Source: Bacillota bacterium (lineage in GTDB: Bacteria > Bacillota > Clostridia > Lachnospirales > Lachnospiraceae). Taken from it: 13,804 bases of DNA. Location of the stretch: assembly GCA_023425485.1 (NCBI GenBank), contig JAFACO010000183.1, positions 1 through 13,804 of the forward strand, read 5' to 3'. Of this stretch, positions 6,656 to 13,804 are shown one piece after another; position 1 is the stretch's first letter; each line of letters starts with the position of its first letter. Under the pieces are notes generated by a model that worked only from the letters and a program-made list of their open reading frames with translations, did no database searches and was not told where the DNA came from. Position numbers and translations under genes: made by a program.

Positions 6656-7177
6656 ATGTTCATAGATTTTGAAGCAATTATAATTAATATTAATTCCTGC
6701 ACTATCATAAAAATCCCTTTGAGCTCCAGTGAAAAACTGCCTTCCCGCGGTATGGTTATGGTTCAAGGTACTCTAAATGAAATACCTTTTATCTCACCTT
6801 TGGAACCAGATGGAAAGGGAAGCCATTGGTTGGAATTAAACGATAACCTTGTCGATAAAGTAGGGGCGAAAGTTGGACAAACTGTAACCTTATCCATAGA
6901 ACCAGTTGCTGAATGGCCGGAGCCTGAGATGCCAAAAGATATCATGGATGCCATTGTCCGCTCTGATCTCATTAACCAATGGAATACAATAACCACAAAA
7001 GCACATTGGGAATGGCTTCGATGGATACGTTCCACTAATAATCCAGCTACTCGTGAAAAGAGAATAAACGTGGCTTGTTCAAAGATGCAAAAAGGTGAGA
7101 AAAGACCTTGCTGCTTTGATGCAACTCGGTGTACGGTACAAGAGGTATCGAAAACTGGTATACTAATTGATGAATAA
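6656..7177 (+). CDS. DUF1905 plus YdeI/OmdA-domain protein
   Basis: This 173-residue soluble protein has two small domains. Residues about 5-85 match DUF1905: a beta-barrel-like segment with PSRGMVMVQGTLNEIPF, then GSHWLELND and GAKVGQTVTLSIEP. Residues about 95-155 match the YdeI/OmdA (OmpD-associated) domain, with DIMDAIVRSDLINQWNTITT, the aromatic stretch HWEWLRWIRSTNNPATREKRI, and a C-terminal K/C-rich tail (CSKMQKGEKRPCCFD). Known family members have been linked to bacteriocin protection and envelope stress, but no biochemical activity is firmly established. Start: ATG 6656 has AAAGGAG (6641-6647) 8 bases upstream; a TTG at 6638 would place that site inside the gene. The gene is monocistronic behind a palindromic leader and faces the ABC permease gene. 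Confidence 0.85.
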   Translation: MFIDFEAIIININSCTIIKIPLSSSEKLPSRGMVMVQGTLNEIPFISPLEPDGKGSHWLELNDNLVDKVGAKVGQTVTLSIEPVAEWPEPEMPKDIMDAIVRSDLINQWNTITTKAHWEWLRWIRSTNNPATREKRINVACSKMQKGEKRPCCFDATRCTVQEVSKTGILIDE

Positions 7178-7213
7178 AATAACTCTATTTTTAATTCTAA
7201 GGATTAATTTATT

Positions 7214-7246
7214 TTGAGCAGAGTATATTAAATATGCTCTGCTCAA
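7214..7246. terminator. Strong hairpin between convergent genes, probable terminator
   Basis: TTGAGCAGAG (7214-7223) pairs with CTCTGCTCAA (7237-7246). The stem extends inward through a U-G pair and ATAT/ATAT to a 3-base loop, giving about 15 pairs. It lies between the YdeI stop (7177) and the permease stop (7277). Neither flank has a clean T-tract, so it may act as a transcript-end protector as much as an intrinsic terminator. Confidence 0.55.
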
Positions 7247-7276
7247 TCGTTACTGTTCAATTGGTTTGGTTTATCT

Positions 7277-10200
7277 CTAGTCAACTGATTTTAAAGATTC
7301 TAACATATCAATATGCTTTATCTGGGGTTTCATGCACTGGTTAACCAACCAGGTGAAAAACATTGTTAGTATTGCAGCCCCCAAATAGCCTTGCCAGGTA
7401 AGGTCACGTGTTAAAAATATCATGTCAGGTTCTACAGTTGAAACTACCGCCCGGTACAGAATGATTCCAGATAACAAGCCTATGAAGCATCCAAAGATGG
7501 ATAGGATTACGGTCTCTCGGAAGATATAGCTATAGGTTTCTTTATCGTAGAAACCTAAAACCTTTAGGGTTGCGAGCTCTCTTTGACGTTCTCCAATATT
7601 AATGTTCGTCAAGTTATATAGTACTACAAAGGCAAGAAGTCCTGCTGCAATGATTAATATCCATATTATATTATTTACACTGTTAATGGAGGTTCTAATA
7701 TTACCCATAAGGTCATCCATAAAAGAGATAACTCCTATTCCGGAAGCTGAAGAAATATAGTCTGTGATTTCTTCATTGCTATGGGAATCCTTGGTAATAA
7801 CATAGAATTGGTTATATGCAGGTGTATTTCCAAAAGAACTTTCGTAAGCGTCATTTCCCAGATATACATAATTAAATGCGTAATTCCTTGTAATGTCGGT
7901 AATGGTTACAGAATGATACTTGTTATCCTCCAGATATTTAACAACAATGGTATCCCCCACTCCTACGTTTAAATTCATAGAAAGCTTTTCGGTTATGATT
8001 ACACTGTTGGATAGAAATTCAATTGTTTCTTTTGAGCTTGGATCAGTAAAGGTCACATAATCTGCAAAACCTTTTGCATCCTTTGCTGCCACAATATAGA
8101 TATTACTTGTCTTCTTATCGTCTTCAGTTAAGCTTGCTTCTGCAGATTTACGAAGTACCTCTGTTGACTTTTCAAAATAAGATTTATCATTTAATCGTGT
8201 CGTTAATTCGACAGAGGGTTCCTCCTCATCAAATCCAATGGAAACATCATAGTGAAAGATACCGTCAAACTGTTTATCTAATAACGTTCTTACTGCATTT
8301 TTTGCGCCAAAGGCTGTAATCACCAAGGCTGTACAACCAACAATACCAATAAGAGTCATAATAAGGCGTTTTTTATTTAAACCCAGATTTCTTGCTGTTA
8401 CTTTCTTAGTAAAAGATAGTCGGCTCCATAATGGTTTTATATACTCCAAAAATACCCGTTTCCCAATGCTGGGAGCTTTTGGCCGCATTAATTCTGCTGG
8501 AGTTTCTAAAAGAGATTTCTTTGCAGCAATTCCGGTGGAAAGAGTAATAATGAAGACAGTTGCAAATATAGATATACCTGCTATTCCATAATAAAAAGCT
8601 GGTGTCATATTCGGTAAAGCAAATACGATACCGTAGGCATTCCAAATAATAGTCGGCAGGAGCCAAAAACCAATTGCCACTCCCATAATGCTGCCGATTA
8701 AACTTGCGGCTGCAGCATATCTTAGATATCTGCCGGCAATTTTACCATTGGAATAGCCCAGTGCTTTGAAGGTACCAATGAGCGTTCTGTCTTCATCCAC
8801 CATTCTCGTCATAGTGGTCAGGCAGACCAGTGCTGCTACAAGATAGAATATAACTGGGAAGACGGTTGCCAAATCTTGCATACGAAGAGTATCATCCTTA
8901 TATACAACAAAGGATTCGTTCATATTTCGGTCAAGAACGTACCACTTCGGATCTCCCATATCGGTTAATTTCTTCTCTGCATCCTCAATTTCCAGCCTAG
9001 CCTCCTCTAGTTTTGTATCAGCCTCCGCTTTCTTCTCCTCATACTCCTTCTGTTTATCTAATAACTCTTTTTCTCCGTCTGCTATCTTTTCTTTTGCTTG
9101 ATCTAATTCCGATTTTGCAGTTGCCAGTTTTTGTTCAACAATAAGACTTTGTTCCTTGTATTCGGAAAGACCGGATTGATAGGATTGTTTTGCGGATTGG
9201 ATTTCACCTTCCGAACTTTGCAGCAGCACCCTCGCATTAGTCAACTCAGTGGACTTTGACTGATATTCAGTTTCACCGGTGACAAGTTGTCCCTTTACAA
9301 TAGTTAATTCCACCTCTGCATCCTTTAACTTAGCTAAGGCTGTATTGTACTGTGCACTATCAAGAGCATCCTTGTTGTTCTCCAGGAATTGTTTATTATC
9401 CAAATATTCTTGATTTTTAGTGTTATATTCCTTCCAACCTAAGTCAAGGGAGATTCTTACTTCCTTTAGTTGGTTACTTGCTGCTTCCAGCTCCTTAGTT
9501 TTAGCCACAAGTTCTTGTTCTCCGCTAGATATTTGCTTTTCTGCATCGTCCAGCTTTCCTTTTGCCTCTGAAAGCTTCCCAGCTGCCTCGGTCTTCTGAG
9601 TATTATACTCTGCTAATCCGTCCGTATATTTTTCCCTAGCTTCTGCAAGTGCCTCTTCCCCTTCCTTAAGCTTAGACAAAGCATCCTCCAACTGACCCGT
9701 CACATCTTTTTCTTTGTCTTCATATTCTGCTTTTGCATCCGACAGTTCGGACTGAAATTCCTCATAACGCAAAGTTTCCCTATCCGTAGCCAAATTCTCA
9801 AGTCTGTTAACAGTAGCAGCTACCTCGTCAAAATATTTATTTTCAAAAGCATTCTGTTCTTTTGCTCCTTCAATTGTCACATACAAATCGGTATAGCCAT
9901 CAACCTGAAAGCTGTCTTTCGGAACATAAAGAACATAATCAATGCTGCCGCTACCTACAGAGGTATTTCCTTGCATAAAGGATAAATAATAAGGCGATTC
10001 TGCTATTCCTGTAATAGTAAATTCGGTACTGGAAAGCATATCTGAAAGCTTAACGTTGGAAGCACTGTCTAAAAGAACTGTGCTGTTTAAGGTAATGTTT
10101 TTCAGTCCAATGGAGGGACGGATAATAATTGCCTCGTTAATATTATCGGGCCATTTTCCTTCTATTAGCTTAAGCTGGTTCATGTAGTCTTTATCCTCGG

Positions 10201-10546
10201 AGTTATTCTCTTGTGGCAGTCCATTCATGCGAAAAGCATAATCCTTATTGTCTACATTACCGGTTGCATCCACTGAATAGCTTGCCATAACACCTATAAC
10301 GCCTTCGGTCCCCCTGATTGCAGCAACATCTTCTTCTGTAAAGCCATAGGTGGACAACATTCTAGCATCCATTACATTCTTCTCATCATAATAATCATCC
10401 CCTACCCTCTTCATATTGGGGGATACCGCAGCAAGTCCAGCAAATATCCCCGCACCCAGGAAAGAGATGAGTGCAATGGAGATAAAACGTACCGCAGAGC
10501 TTTTTACTGCGCGTCTTGCGCTTTTTTTTAATGCTGCCTTCTTCAT
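7277..10546 (-). CDS. Very large FtsX/MacB-type ABC transporter permease with an extracytoplasmic coiled coil
   Basis: This 1089-residue protein is the permease partner of the ATPase encoded just upstream. In order: a basic N terminus and TM1 (about 19-43); an extracytoplasmic MacB_PCD-like domain (about 45-250); a long coiled coil (about 258-528) with E/K/A/L heptads and recurrent DG or SG steps; a first FtsX three-TM block (about 560-680) with the cytoplasmic TFKALGYS motif; another TM (about 725-750) and a second extracytoplasmic domain; and a C-terminal FtsX block (about 955-1070) with GERQRELATLKVLGFY. It has two FtsX units in one chain, longer than the usual 400-650-residue MacB or BceB permeases. 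Start: ATG 10546 overlaps the ATPase stop as TAATG, implying translational coupling. GTG 10552 is two codons longer and only 4 bases from AAAGGA. It probably exports or extracts a hydrophobic compound, or transmits force to envelope partners; the substrate is unknown. Confidence 0.92.
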   Translation of the reverse strand: MKKAALKKSARRAVKSSAVRFISIALISFLGAGIFAGLAAVSPNMKRVGDDYYDEKNVMDARMLSTYGFTEEDVAAIRGTEGVIGVMASYSVDATGNVDNKDYAFRMNGLPQENNSEDKDYMNQLKLIEGKWPDNINEAIIIRPSIGLKNITLNSTVLLDSASNVKLSDMLSSTEFTITGIAESPYYLSFMQGNTSVGSGSIDYVLYVPKDSFQVDGYTDLYVTIEGAKEQNAFENKYFDEVAATVNRLENLATDRETLRYEEFQSELSDAKAEYEDKEKDVTGQLEDALSKLKEGEEALAEAREKYTDGLAEYNTQKTEAAGKLSEAKGKLDDAEKQISSGEQELVAKTKELEAASNQLKEVRISLDLGWKEYNTKNQEYLDNKQFLENNKDALDSAQYNTALAKLKDAEVELTIVKGQLVTGETEYQSKSTELTNARVLLQSSEGEIQSAKQSYQSGLSEYKEQSLIVEQKLATAKSELDQAKEKIADGEKELLDKQKEYEEKKAEADTKLEEARLEIEDAEKKLTDMGDPKWYVLDRNMNESFVVYKDDTLRMQDLATVFPVIFYLVAALVCLTTMTRMVDEDRTLIGTFKALGYSNGKIAGRYLRYAAAASLIGSIMGVAIGFWLLPTIIWNAYGIVFALPNMTPAFYYGIAGISIFATVFIITLSTGIAAKKSLLETPAELMRPKAPSIGKRVFLEYIKPLWSRLSFTKKVTARNLGLNKKRLIMTLIGIVGCTALVITAFGAKNAVRTLLDKQFDGIFHYDVSIGFDEEEPSVELTTRLNDKSYFEKSTEVLRKSAEASLTEDDKKTSNIYIVAAKDAKGFADYVTFTDPSSKETIEFLSNSVIITEKLSMNLNVGVGDTIVVKYLEDNKYHSVTITDITRNYAFNYVYLGNDAYESSFGNTPAYNQFYVITKDSHSNEEITDYISSASGIGVISFMDDLMGNIRTSINSVNNIIWILIIAAGLLAFVVLYNLTNINIGERQRELATLKVLGFYDKETYSYIFRETVILSIFGCFIGLLSGIILYRAVVSTVEPDMIFLTRDLTWQGYLGAAILTMFFTWLVNQCMKPQIKHIDMLESLKSVD

Positions 10547-11247
10547 TACCACTCAATCCTTTCTGCAAGTATGGGATTCGGATTCACGTTTACCTCTGTA
10601 ACTGTTCCGTTACTCACACGTATTACTCTGTCTCCAATTGCTTCAAACGCAGAGTTATGCGTAATAATAACTACGGTTTTGCCATTCTTTCGGCAGGTAT
10701 CCTGTAATAACTTCAAAATAGTCTTACCTGTTACATAATCCAGTGCGCCAGTTGGTTCATCACAGAGTACTAGCTTAGGATTCTTTGCCAATGCTCTGGC
10801 AATTGCCACACGCTGTTGTTCTCCTCCCGATAACTGGGAGGGAAAGTTCAAAAGCCTTTCTCCAAGTCCCACATCTTTCAGACATTGTCCGGCATCCAAA
10901 GGATTTTTACATATCTGTGAAGCCAATTCAACATTTTCTACTGTTGTCAGGTTCTGCACCAGATTATAAAACTGAAATACAAAACCGATATCCTCACGAC
11001 GATATTTGACTAATTGATTATAATTATATTTACTGATTTCCGAGCCATCTAAGAAGATTTCTCCTGAAGTAACAGTGTCCATACCACCCAGCATGTTTAG
11101 CACTGTTGTCTTTCCAGCTCCAGAAGCACCTATAATTATAACCAGTTCACCCTGATGAATGGTAAAGTTAACTCCCTTCACAGCCTCCACTTTAACCTCT
11201 CCGCTTTGATAAACCTTACGCACATCCTTAAACTCTACAAATGCCAT
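10546..11247 (-). CDS. ABC transporter ATP-binding protein (LolD/MacB type)
   Basis: This 233-residue cytoplasmic ATPase is intact. It has Walker A GASGAGKTT (40-48), Q-loop Q92 in FVFQFYNL, signature LSGGEQQRVAIARAL (139-153), Walker B LVLCDEPTGALD (159-170, catalytic E164) and switch H197 in IITHN. The LSGGEQQR signature and EPTGALD are characteristic of the LolD/MacB/FtsE branch, which pairs with FtsX-type permeases such as the one encoded immediately downstream. Start: ATG 11247 is preceded by GGGAG and an upstream AAAGGA. The stop overlaps the permease start by one base. It is first in a two-gene operon, divergent from a TetR gene that likely controls it. Confidence 0.95.
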   Translation of the reverse strand: MAFVEFKDVRKVYQSGEVKVEAVKGVNFTIHQGELVIIIGASGAGKTTVLNMLGGMDTVTSGEIFLDGSEISKYNYNQLVKYRREDIGFVFQFYNLVQNLTTVENVELASQICKNPLDAGQCLKDVGLGERLLNFPSQLSGGEQQRVAIARALAKNPKLVLCDEPTGALDYVTGKTILKLLQDTCRKNGKTVVIITHNSAFEAIGDRVIRVSNGTVTEVNVNPNPILAERIEW

Positions 11248-11274
11248 ACTCCCATTCCTTTCAGTCTTATACTT

Positions 11275-11304
11275 TTGTTATTTCTAACCTGCTCAAAGTA
11301 TAAT
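11275..11304 (+). promoter_or_regulatory. Upstream promoter of the second TetR gene
   Basis: TTGTTA (11275-11280), an 18-base spacer and TATAAT (11299-11304) match sigma-A. Short CCTGC/GCAGG arms (11288-11292, 11309-11313) flank its -10. A start near 11311 would give a leader of about 137 bases. Confidence 0.5.
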
Positions 11305-11325
11305 TCGTGCAGGAAAATATAAAAA
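11297..11325 (-). promoter_or_regulatory. Possible promoter of the ABC operon
   Basis: A minus-strand TATACT (11302-11297) overlaps the opposite-strand TATAAT at 11299-11304. The -35 seventeen bases upstream is poor (TTTTTA, 11325-11320), so an activator or another start is possible. The leader to ATG 11247 would be about 43 bases. Confidence 0.35.
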
Positions 11326-11361
11326 CGGACACTTCCCCCCTTTCTGTATAAAATACGGACA
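11322..11361. repeat. Paired direct repeat AAANACGGACA, candidate regulator site
   Basis: AAAAACGGACA (11321-11331) and AAATACGGACA (11351-11361) match at 10 of 11 positions and are exactly 30 bases apart, about three helical turns. A third CGGACA lies at 11413-11418, inside the spacer of the proximal TetR promoter. They sit just upstream of the possible ABC promoter. TetR proteins usually bind dyads, so the binding protein may be another factor. Confidence 0.35.
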
Positions 11362-11399
11362 AAACAGCATAAATTGATGGTCAAATACCATATCTTATA

Positions 11400-11428
11400 T
11401 TGAAAAATTTGCCGGACATTTGTATAAT
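11400..11428 (+). promoter_or_regulatory. Proximal promoter of the second TetR gene
   Basis: TTGAAA (11400-11405), a 17-base spacer and TATAAT (11423-11428) form a very good sigma-A promoter. The start would fall near 11435, leaving only about 13 bases before ATG 11448, with the ribosome binding site (11438-11442) almost at the 5' end. Confidence 0.6.
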
Positions 11429-11447
11429 AAATAAATTGGAGGAACTT

Positions 11448-12038
11448 ATGAAGCATGAAACAACGACCTTAATGACTAAAAAAGCTCTGGCCGCTTCCTT
11501 AAAAAGAATTATGGAGCAAAAACCTCTGGGAAAAATATCTGTTCGGGAAATTATTGAGGACTGTGGTGTTAACCGGAAGACCTTTTACTATCACTTTCAG
11601 GATATCTACGATTTACTAAAATGGATTTTTGAGGAAGAGGCGATTGGCATTGTTAAAAAATACGACTTAGTGAATGACTATCCAAATGTAATTCGCTTTG
11701 TCTTAGATTATGTAGAAGAAAATAAGCTTATTTGCAACTGTGCCTTTGATGCTCTTGGCAGAGATGAGTTAAAGCGCTTTTTTCAAAAAGATTTTTATTC
11801 TGTAATATCAAGTATCGTGGAGCAATTATCAGAAGGTTTGGCGGTCCCTGAAGATTATAAATCCTTTCTCACTACTTTTTATACGGAAGCCATAGCTTCG
11901 CTTCTGATTGATTGGCTTAGAAATAAAGAATACCGCGATAAGCAAAAAACAATTGACTATGTATCTATCACCCTTTTTGGCTCAATGAAACAAATACTTG
12001 AAAAAGCGGAAAGGGAATTAGAACCGAGGCCAAAATAG
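11448..12038 (+). CDS. TetR/AcrR-family transcriptional regulator, likely repressor of the ABC operon
   Basis: This 196-residue protein has an N-terminal TetR DNA-binding domain with helix-turn-helix ISVREIIEDCGVNRKTFYYHF (I30-F50). VNRKTFYYHF is a canonical recognition helix, and F/Y-rich FYYHF followed by DIYDLLKWIF is typical of the DhaS-like branch of the family. The remaining helical part would bind an unknown ligand and dimerise. Start: ATG 11448 has GGAGG (11438-11442) 5 bases upstream. The frame extends to a TTG at 11400, which is the -35 of the proximal promoter, so it is not the start. Divergent placement next to the ABC genes suggests it controls them and itself. It resembles the TetR at 4649 in helix-turn-helix and layout but clearly differs in sequence. 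Confidence 0.92.
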   Translation: MKHETTTLMTKKALAASLKRIMEQKPLGKISVREIIEDCGVNRKTFYYHFQDIYDLLKWIFEEEAIGIVKKYDLVNDYPNVIRFVLDYVEENKLICNCAFDALGRDELKRFFQKDFYSVISSIVEQLSEGLAVPEDYKSFLTTFYTEAIASLLIDWLRNKEYRDKQKTIDYVSITLFGSMKQILEKAERELEPRPK

Positions 12039-12081
12039 AAAATTCAAACAAGTTATTTCAACTAGTCGTGAACTAAAAATA

Positions 12082-12114
12082 CACTCAAATGCCTGTATCT
12101 ATTGCATTTGAGTG
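12082..12114 (-). terminator. Terminator of the chemoreceptor gene
   Basis: A perfect 11-bp stem, CACTCAAATGC (12082-12092) and GCATTTGAGTG (12104-12114), encloses an 11-base loop. On the minus strand it is followed by GTATTTTTAG, a T-rich tract, and it lies 10 bases past the chemoreceptor stop. It may also end the convergent TetR transcript, though the plus-strand tail is less T-rich. Confidence 0.7.
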
Positions 12115-12123
12115 CACTTCCTA

Positions 12124-13804
12124 TTAAATCTTAAATTGCCCCACTTCAGCCCTTAGCTGATCTGCCAATTTGTTCAACTCTTTTGAATATCTGGAGAACT
12201 CCTCCATCGTTGCTGTCATTTCTTCTGTCGAAGCGGTTACCTCTTCAGAAGCAGAGGCAGTTTCTTCTGACACGGCAGCAATATTCTCCGCAGCTTCCAC
12301 CACTGGATCTGTATTTTCACTGGCAACCCCGATGAAAGCTCTTATATCCTTAACCTGTGCAATCATATCACCAATGGTTTTCAGAATTTCACTAAAAATC
12401 TGCTTGGATTGAGCAACTGTACTATCCTGTTCTTCAACAACAGTCTTGGTTAAATTAATTGCGTTTGCCGCCTCCTCTGATTTTCTCTGAATACTTTCAA
12501 TAATACCTTGAATTTTCTCGGTAGAATTCTTCGATTGCTCTGCTAGTTTTCTTATTTCACCCGCTACAACTGCAAAACCTTTTCCTGCCTCTCCCGCACG
12601 AGCTGCTTCAATACTGGCATTCAGGGACAATAAATTAGTCTGTGCTGTTATACCATCAATTGCTTCCGTAATTGAACTGATTAGTTTCGTACTTTCATAC
12701 ATATCCTTTACAATGACACTCACCTCCTCGGTGGAAGTTTTTGTTCTGCCGGATTTTTCAATTAGAGTTTCTACCATATCTAAGCCTTTACCGCTTAGTA
12801 CCTGAGTATTGTTCGTGATGTCATTCATATCATTTGATTTACGGCTGATATCTTCAATTATCTTTGATAAATCTTCAATGCCATCTGCCACATTCTGCGC
12901 GTCCTGCGCCTGATTAACGGAACCTCTGGATACCTCTTCGATTGCTTTGGCTACCTCTGCAATGGAACGTGTTGCCTCTGAGGACATACTTGCCAGATTT
13001 GTCGAGGTTGTAAGTACCGTTTCTGAAGAATCCACAACCTTTTTCATTAATTTAGACACGTTTTGAATCATTAGATTAAAGGAGTTTGCTAGATCGTTGA
13101 ATTCATCCTTGGTGGAAGCTACAATCTCCACTGTAAGATCCCCGTTGGAAGCTTTGGCAAAAACCTCTTTTAACCGTTTTATATTTTTTGTAATTCCAGT
13201 GCTTAATAAAAATGATAACGTCAGAGAAACTAATATCATTATTAAGGTTACCGTAATGCTGACATACATAATTTGCTGTGTATCATCCGTTAATTCAGAA
13301 TCCTCCAGTGAAGCCACCAGCTTCCACCCTGTGATACCGTTGGTATTAAATACACCAAACTTATCCGTACCCTCAAATTGATATTCCACAAATCCACTTT
13401 CTTCGGTTTTTGCTTTCTTCCAAAAGGATAGTTGTGCTGCTGTATTCGTATTGATTAATTCACTATCCGGATGTGCCAGTATATTTCCATCCTTATCTGC
13501 TAAAAAGGTATATCCTGAATCGCCAATTGTATCTGATGCTATTTTATCGGATATTGTTGCTAAGGTACAATCAATTGCTGTAACTCCGATTACCTTTTTG
13601 TCCCTTACAACCGCTTTTGCAATGGTTATGACGTTATCTCCGGTGACAGCATCCACATAGGGTGGTGTATATATTACGATTTCAGGGTTTTCAATCGCCT
13701 GTTGATACCAGCCCCGTGACGTAGGATCATATGCCTCCTTAAATTCTGTCTCCGGGTAAATGAGCATTTCCTTCGTCGCTAATCCAAAATACGCATTTGT
13801 AATG
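12124..13804 (-). CDS. Methyl-accepting chemotaxis protein with Cache sensor, partial (N terminus off the right edge)
   Basis: The frame stays open to the right edge (559 visible residues plus stop). The internal ATG at 13767 is not the start, because the upstream codons continue the Cache domain (NAYFGLATKE before MLIYPE). Visible order: C-terminal part of a double-Cache ligand-binding domain (about 1-165, with YDPTSRGWYQQA and DKDGNILAHPDS); TM2 (about 179-203); HAMP linker (about 203-255); then the cytoplasmic signalling coiled coil with hairpin tip TNLLSLNASIEAARAGEAGKGF and VVAGEIRKLAEQS (about 389-425), which contacts CheA/CheW. It ends in VGQFKI without a CheR-binding pentapeptide. Such Cache receptors sense small ligands such as amino or organic acids; the ligand here is unknown. 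It appears to be a single gene with its own terminator, unrelated to the transporter modules. Confidence 0.93.
   Translation of the reverse strand, partial: ITNAYFGLATKEMLIYPETEFKEAYDPTSRGWYQQAIENPEIVIYTPPYVDAVTGDNVITIAKAVVRDKKVIGVTAIDCTLATISDKIASDTIGDSGYTFLADKDGNILAHPDSELINTNTAAQLSFWKKAKTEESGFVEYQFEGTDKFGVFNTNGITGWKLVASLEDSELTDDTQQIMYVSITVTLIMILVSLTLSFLLSTGITKNIKRLKEVFAKASNGDLTVEIVASTKDEFNDLANSFNLMIQNVSKLMKKVVDSSETVLTTSTNLASMSSEATRSIAEVAKAIEEVSRGSVNQAQDAQNVADGIEDLSKIIEDISRKSNDMNDITNNTQVLSGKGLDMVETLIEKSGRTKTSTEEVSVIVKDMYESTKLISSITEAIDGITAQTNLLSLNASIEAARAGEAGKGFAVVAGEIRKLAEQSKNSTEKIQGIIESIQRKSEEAANAINLTKTVVEEQDSTVAQSKQIFSEILKTIGDMIAQVKDIRAFIGVASENTDPVVEAAENIAAVSEETASASEEVTASTEEMTATMEEFSRYSKELNKLADQLRAEVGQFKI

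Noticed and set aside
8406..8666. Minus-strand ORF of 86 codons inside the permease gene, and other antisense frames within the large genes
   Set aside because: They overlap convincing coding sequence, lack ribosome binding sites and encode no recognisable domain.
11260..11340. Possible small leader ORF on the minus strand after the AAAGGGGGG run (GTG start, 21 codons)
   Set aside because: The purine run is only about two bases from the GTG, the peptide is unremarkable, and the ORF overlaps the promoter elements.
12124..13767. Treating ATG 13767 as the true chemoreceptor start
   Set aside because: The frame continues upstream to the window edge with typical Cache residues, and a start here would cut the sensor domain and remove TM1.

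Overview
The window looks like a stretch of chromosome from a low-GC Gram-positive bacterium, most likely a clostridial Firmicute (Lachnospiraceae-like). This rests on the AT-rich sequence, strong GGAGG-type ribosome binding sites, consensus TTGNNN/TATAAT promoters, and the protein types present. I assign no species. I see no rRNA, tRNA, CRISPR array, transposase or phage gene.

Layout: (1) 1-771, minus: the N-terminal 257 codons of a GNAT acetyltransferase that runs off the left edge. Its promoter lies in a tandem 87-bp repeat (802-984). (2) 985-1377: AT-rich spacer with a nested inverted repeat, probably the terminator of the next gene. (3) 1378-5230: a large MMPL/RND-type membrane protein (minus) divergent from a TetR-family regulator (plus). 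Their two promoters overlap face to face, with putative operator half-sites beside them. (4) 5296-6276, minus: an APH-fold small-molecule kinase of unknown substrate, with a 15-bp palindrome at its putative promoter. (5) 6656-7177, plus: a DUF1905 + YdeI/OmdA protein with a structured leader. (6) 7277-11247, minus: an ABC exporter operon, ATPase then a very large FtsX-type permease, coupled through a one-base TAATG overlap. It is divergent from a second TetR regulator (11448-12038, plus). (7) 12124-13804, minus: a Cache-HAMP methyl-accepting chemotaxis protein whose N terminus is outside the window. Hairpins sit in the gaps between convergent genes.

The main theme is two separate modules of the same design: a TetR regulator divergent from a large envelope membrane machine. 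In both, the membrane protein has a long extracytoplasmic helical or coiled-coil region (about 270-290 residues) between its first membrane-spanning part and a later membrane bundle. Inference: each TetR represses its divergent transporter and is induced by a hydrophobic or envelope-active compound. I cannot tell whether the substrates are lipids, antimicrobials or cell-wall components. The kinase, YdeI-like protein, acetyltransferase and chemoreceptor appear to be independent single-gene units. The least explained signals are non-coding: the promoter-bearing tandem repeat, the palindromic YdeI leader and the candidate operators.
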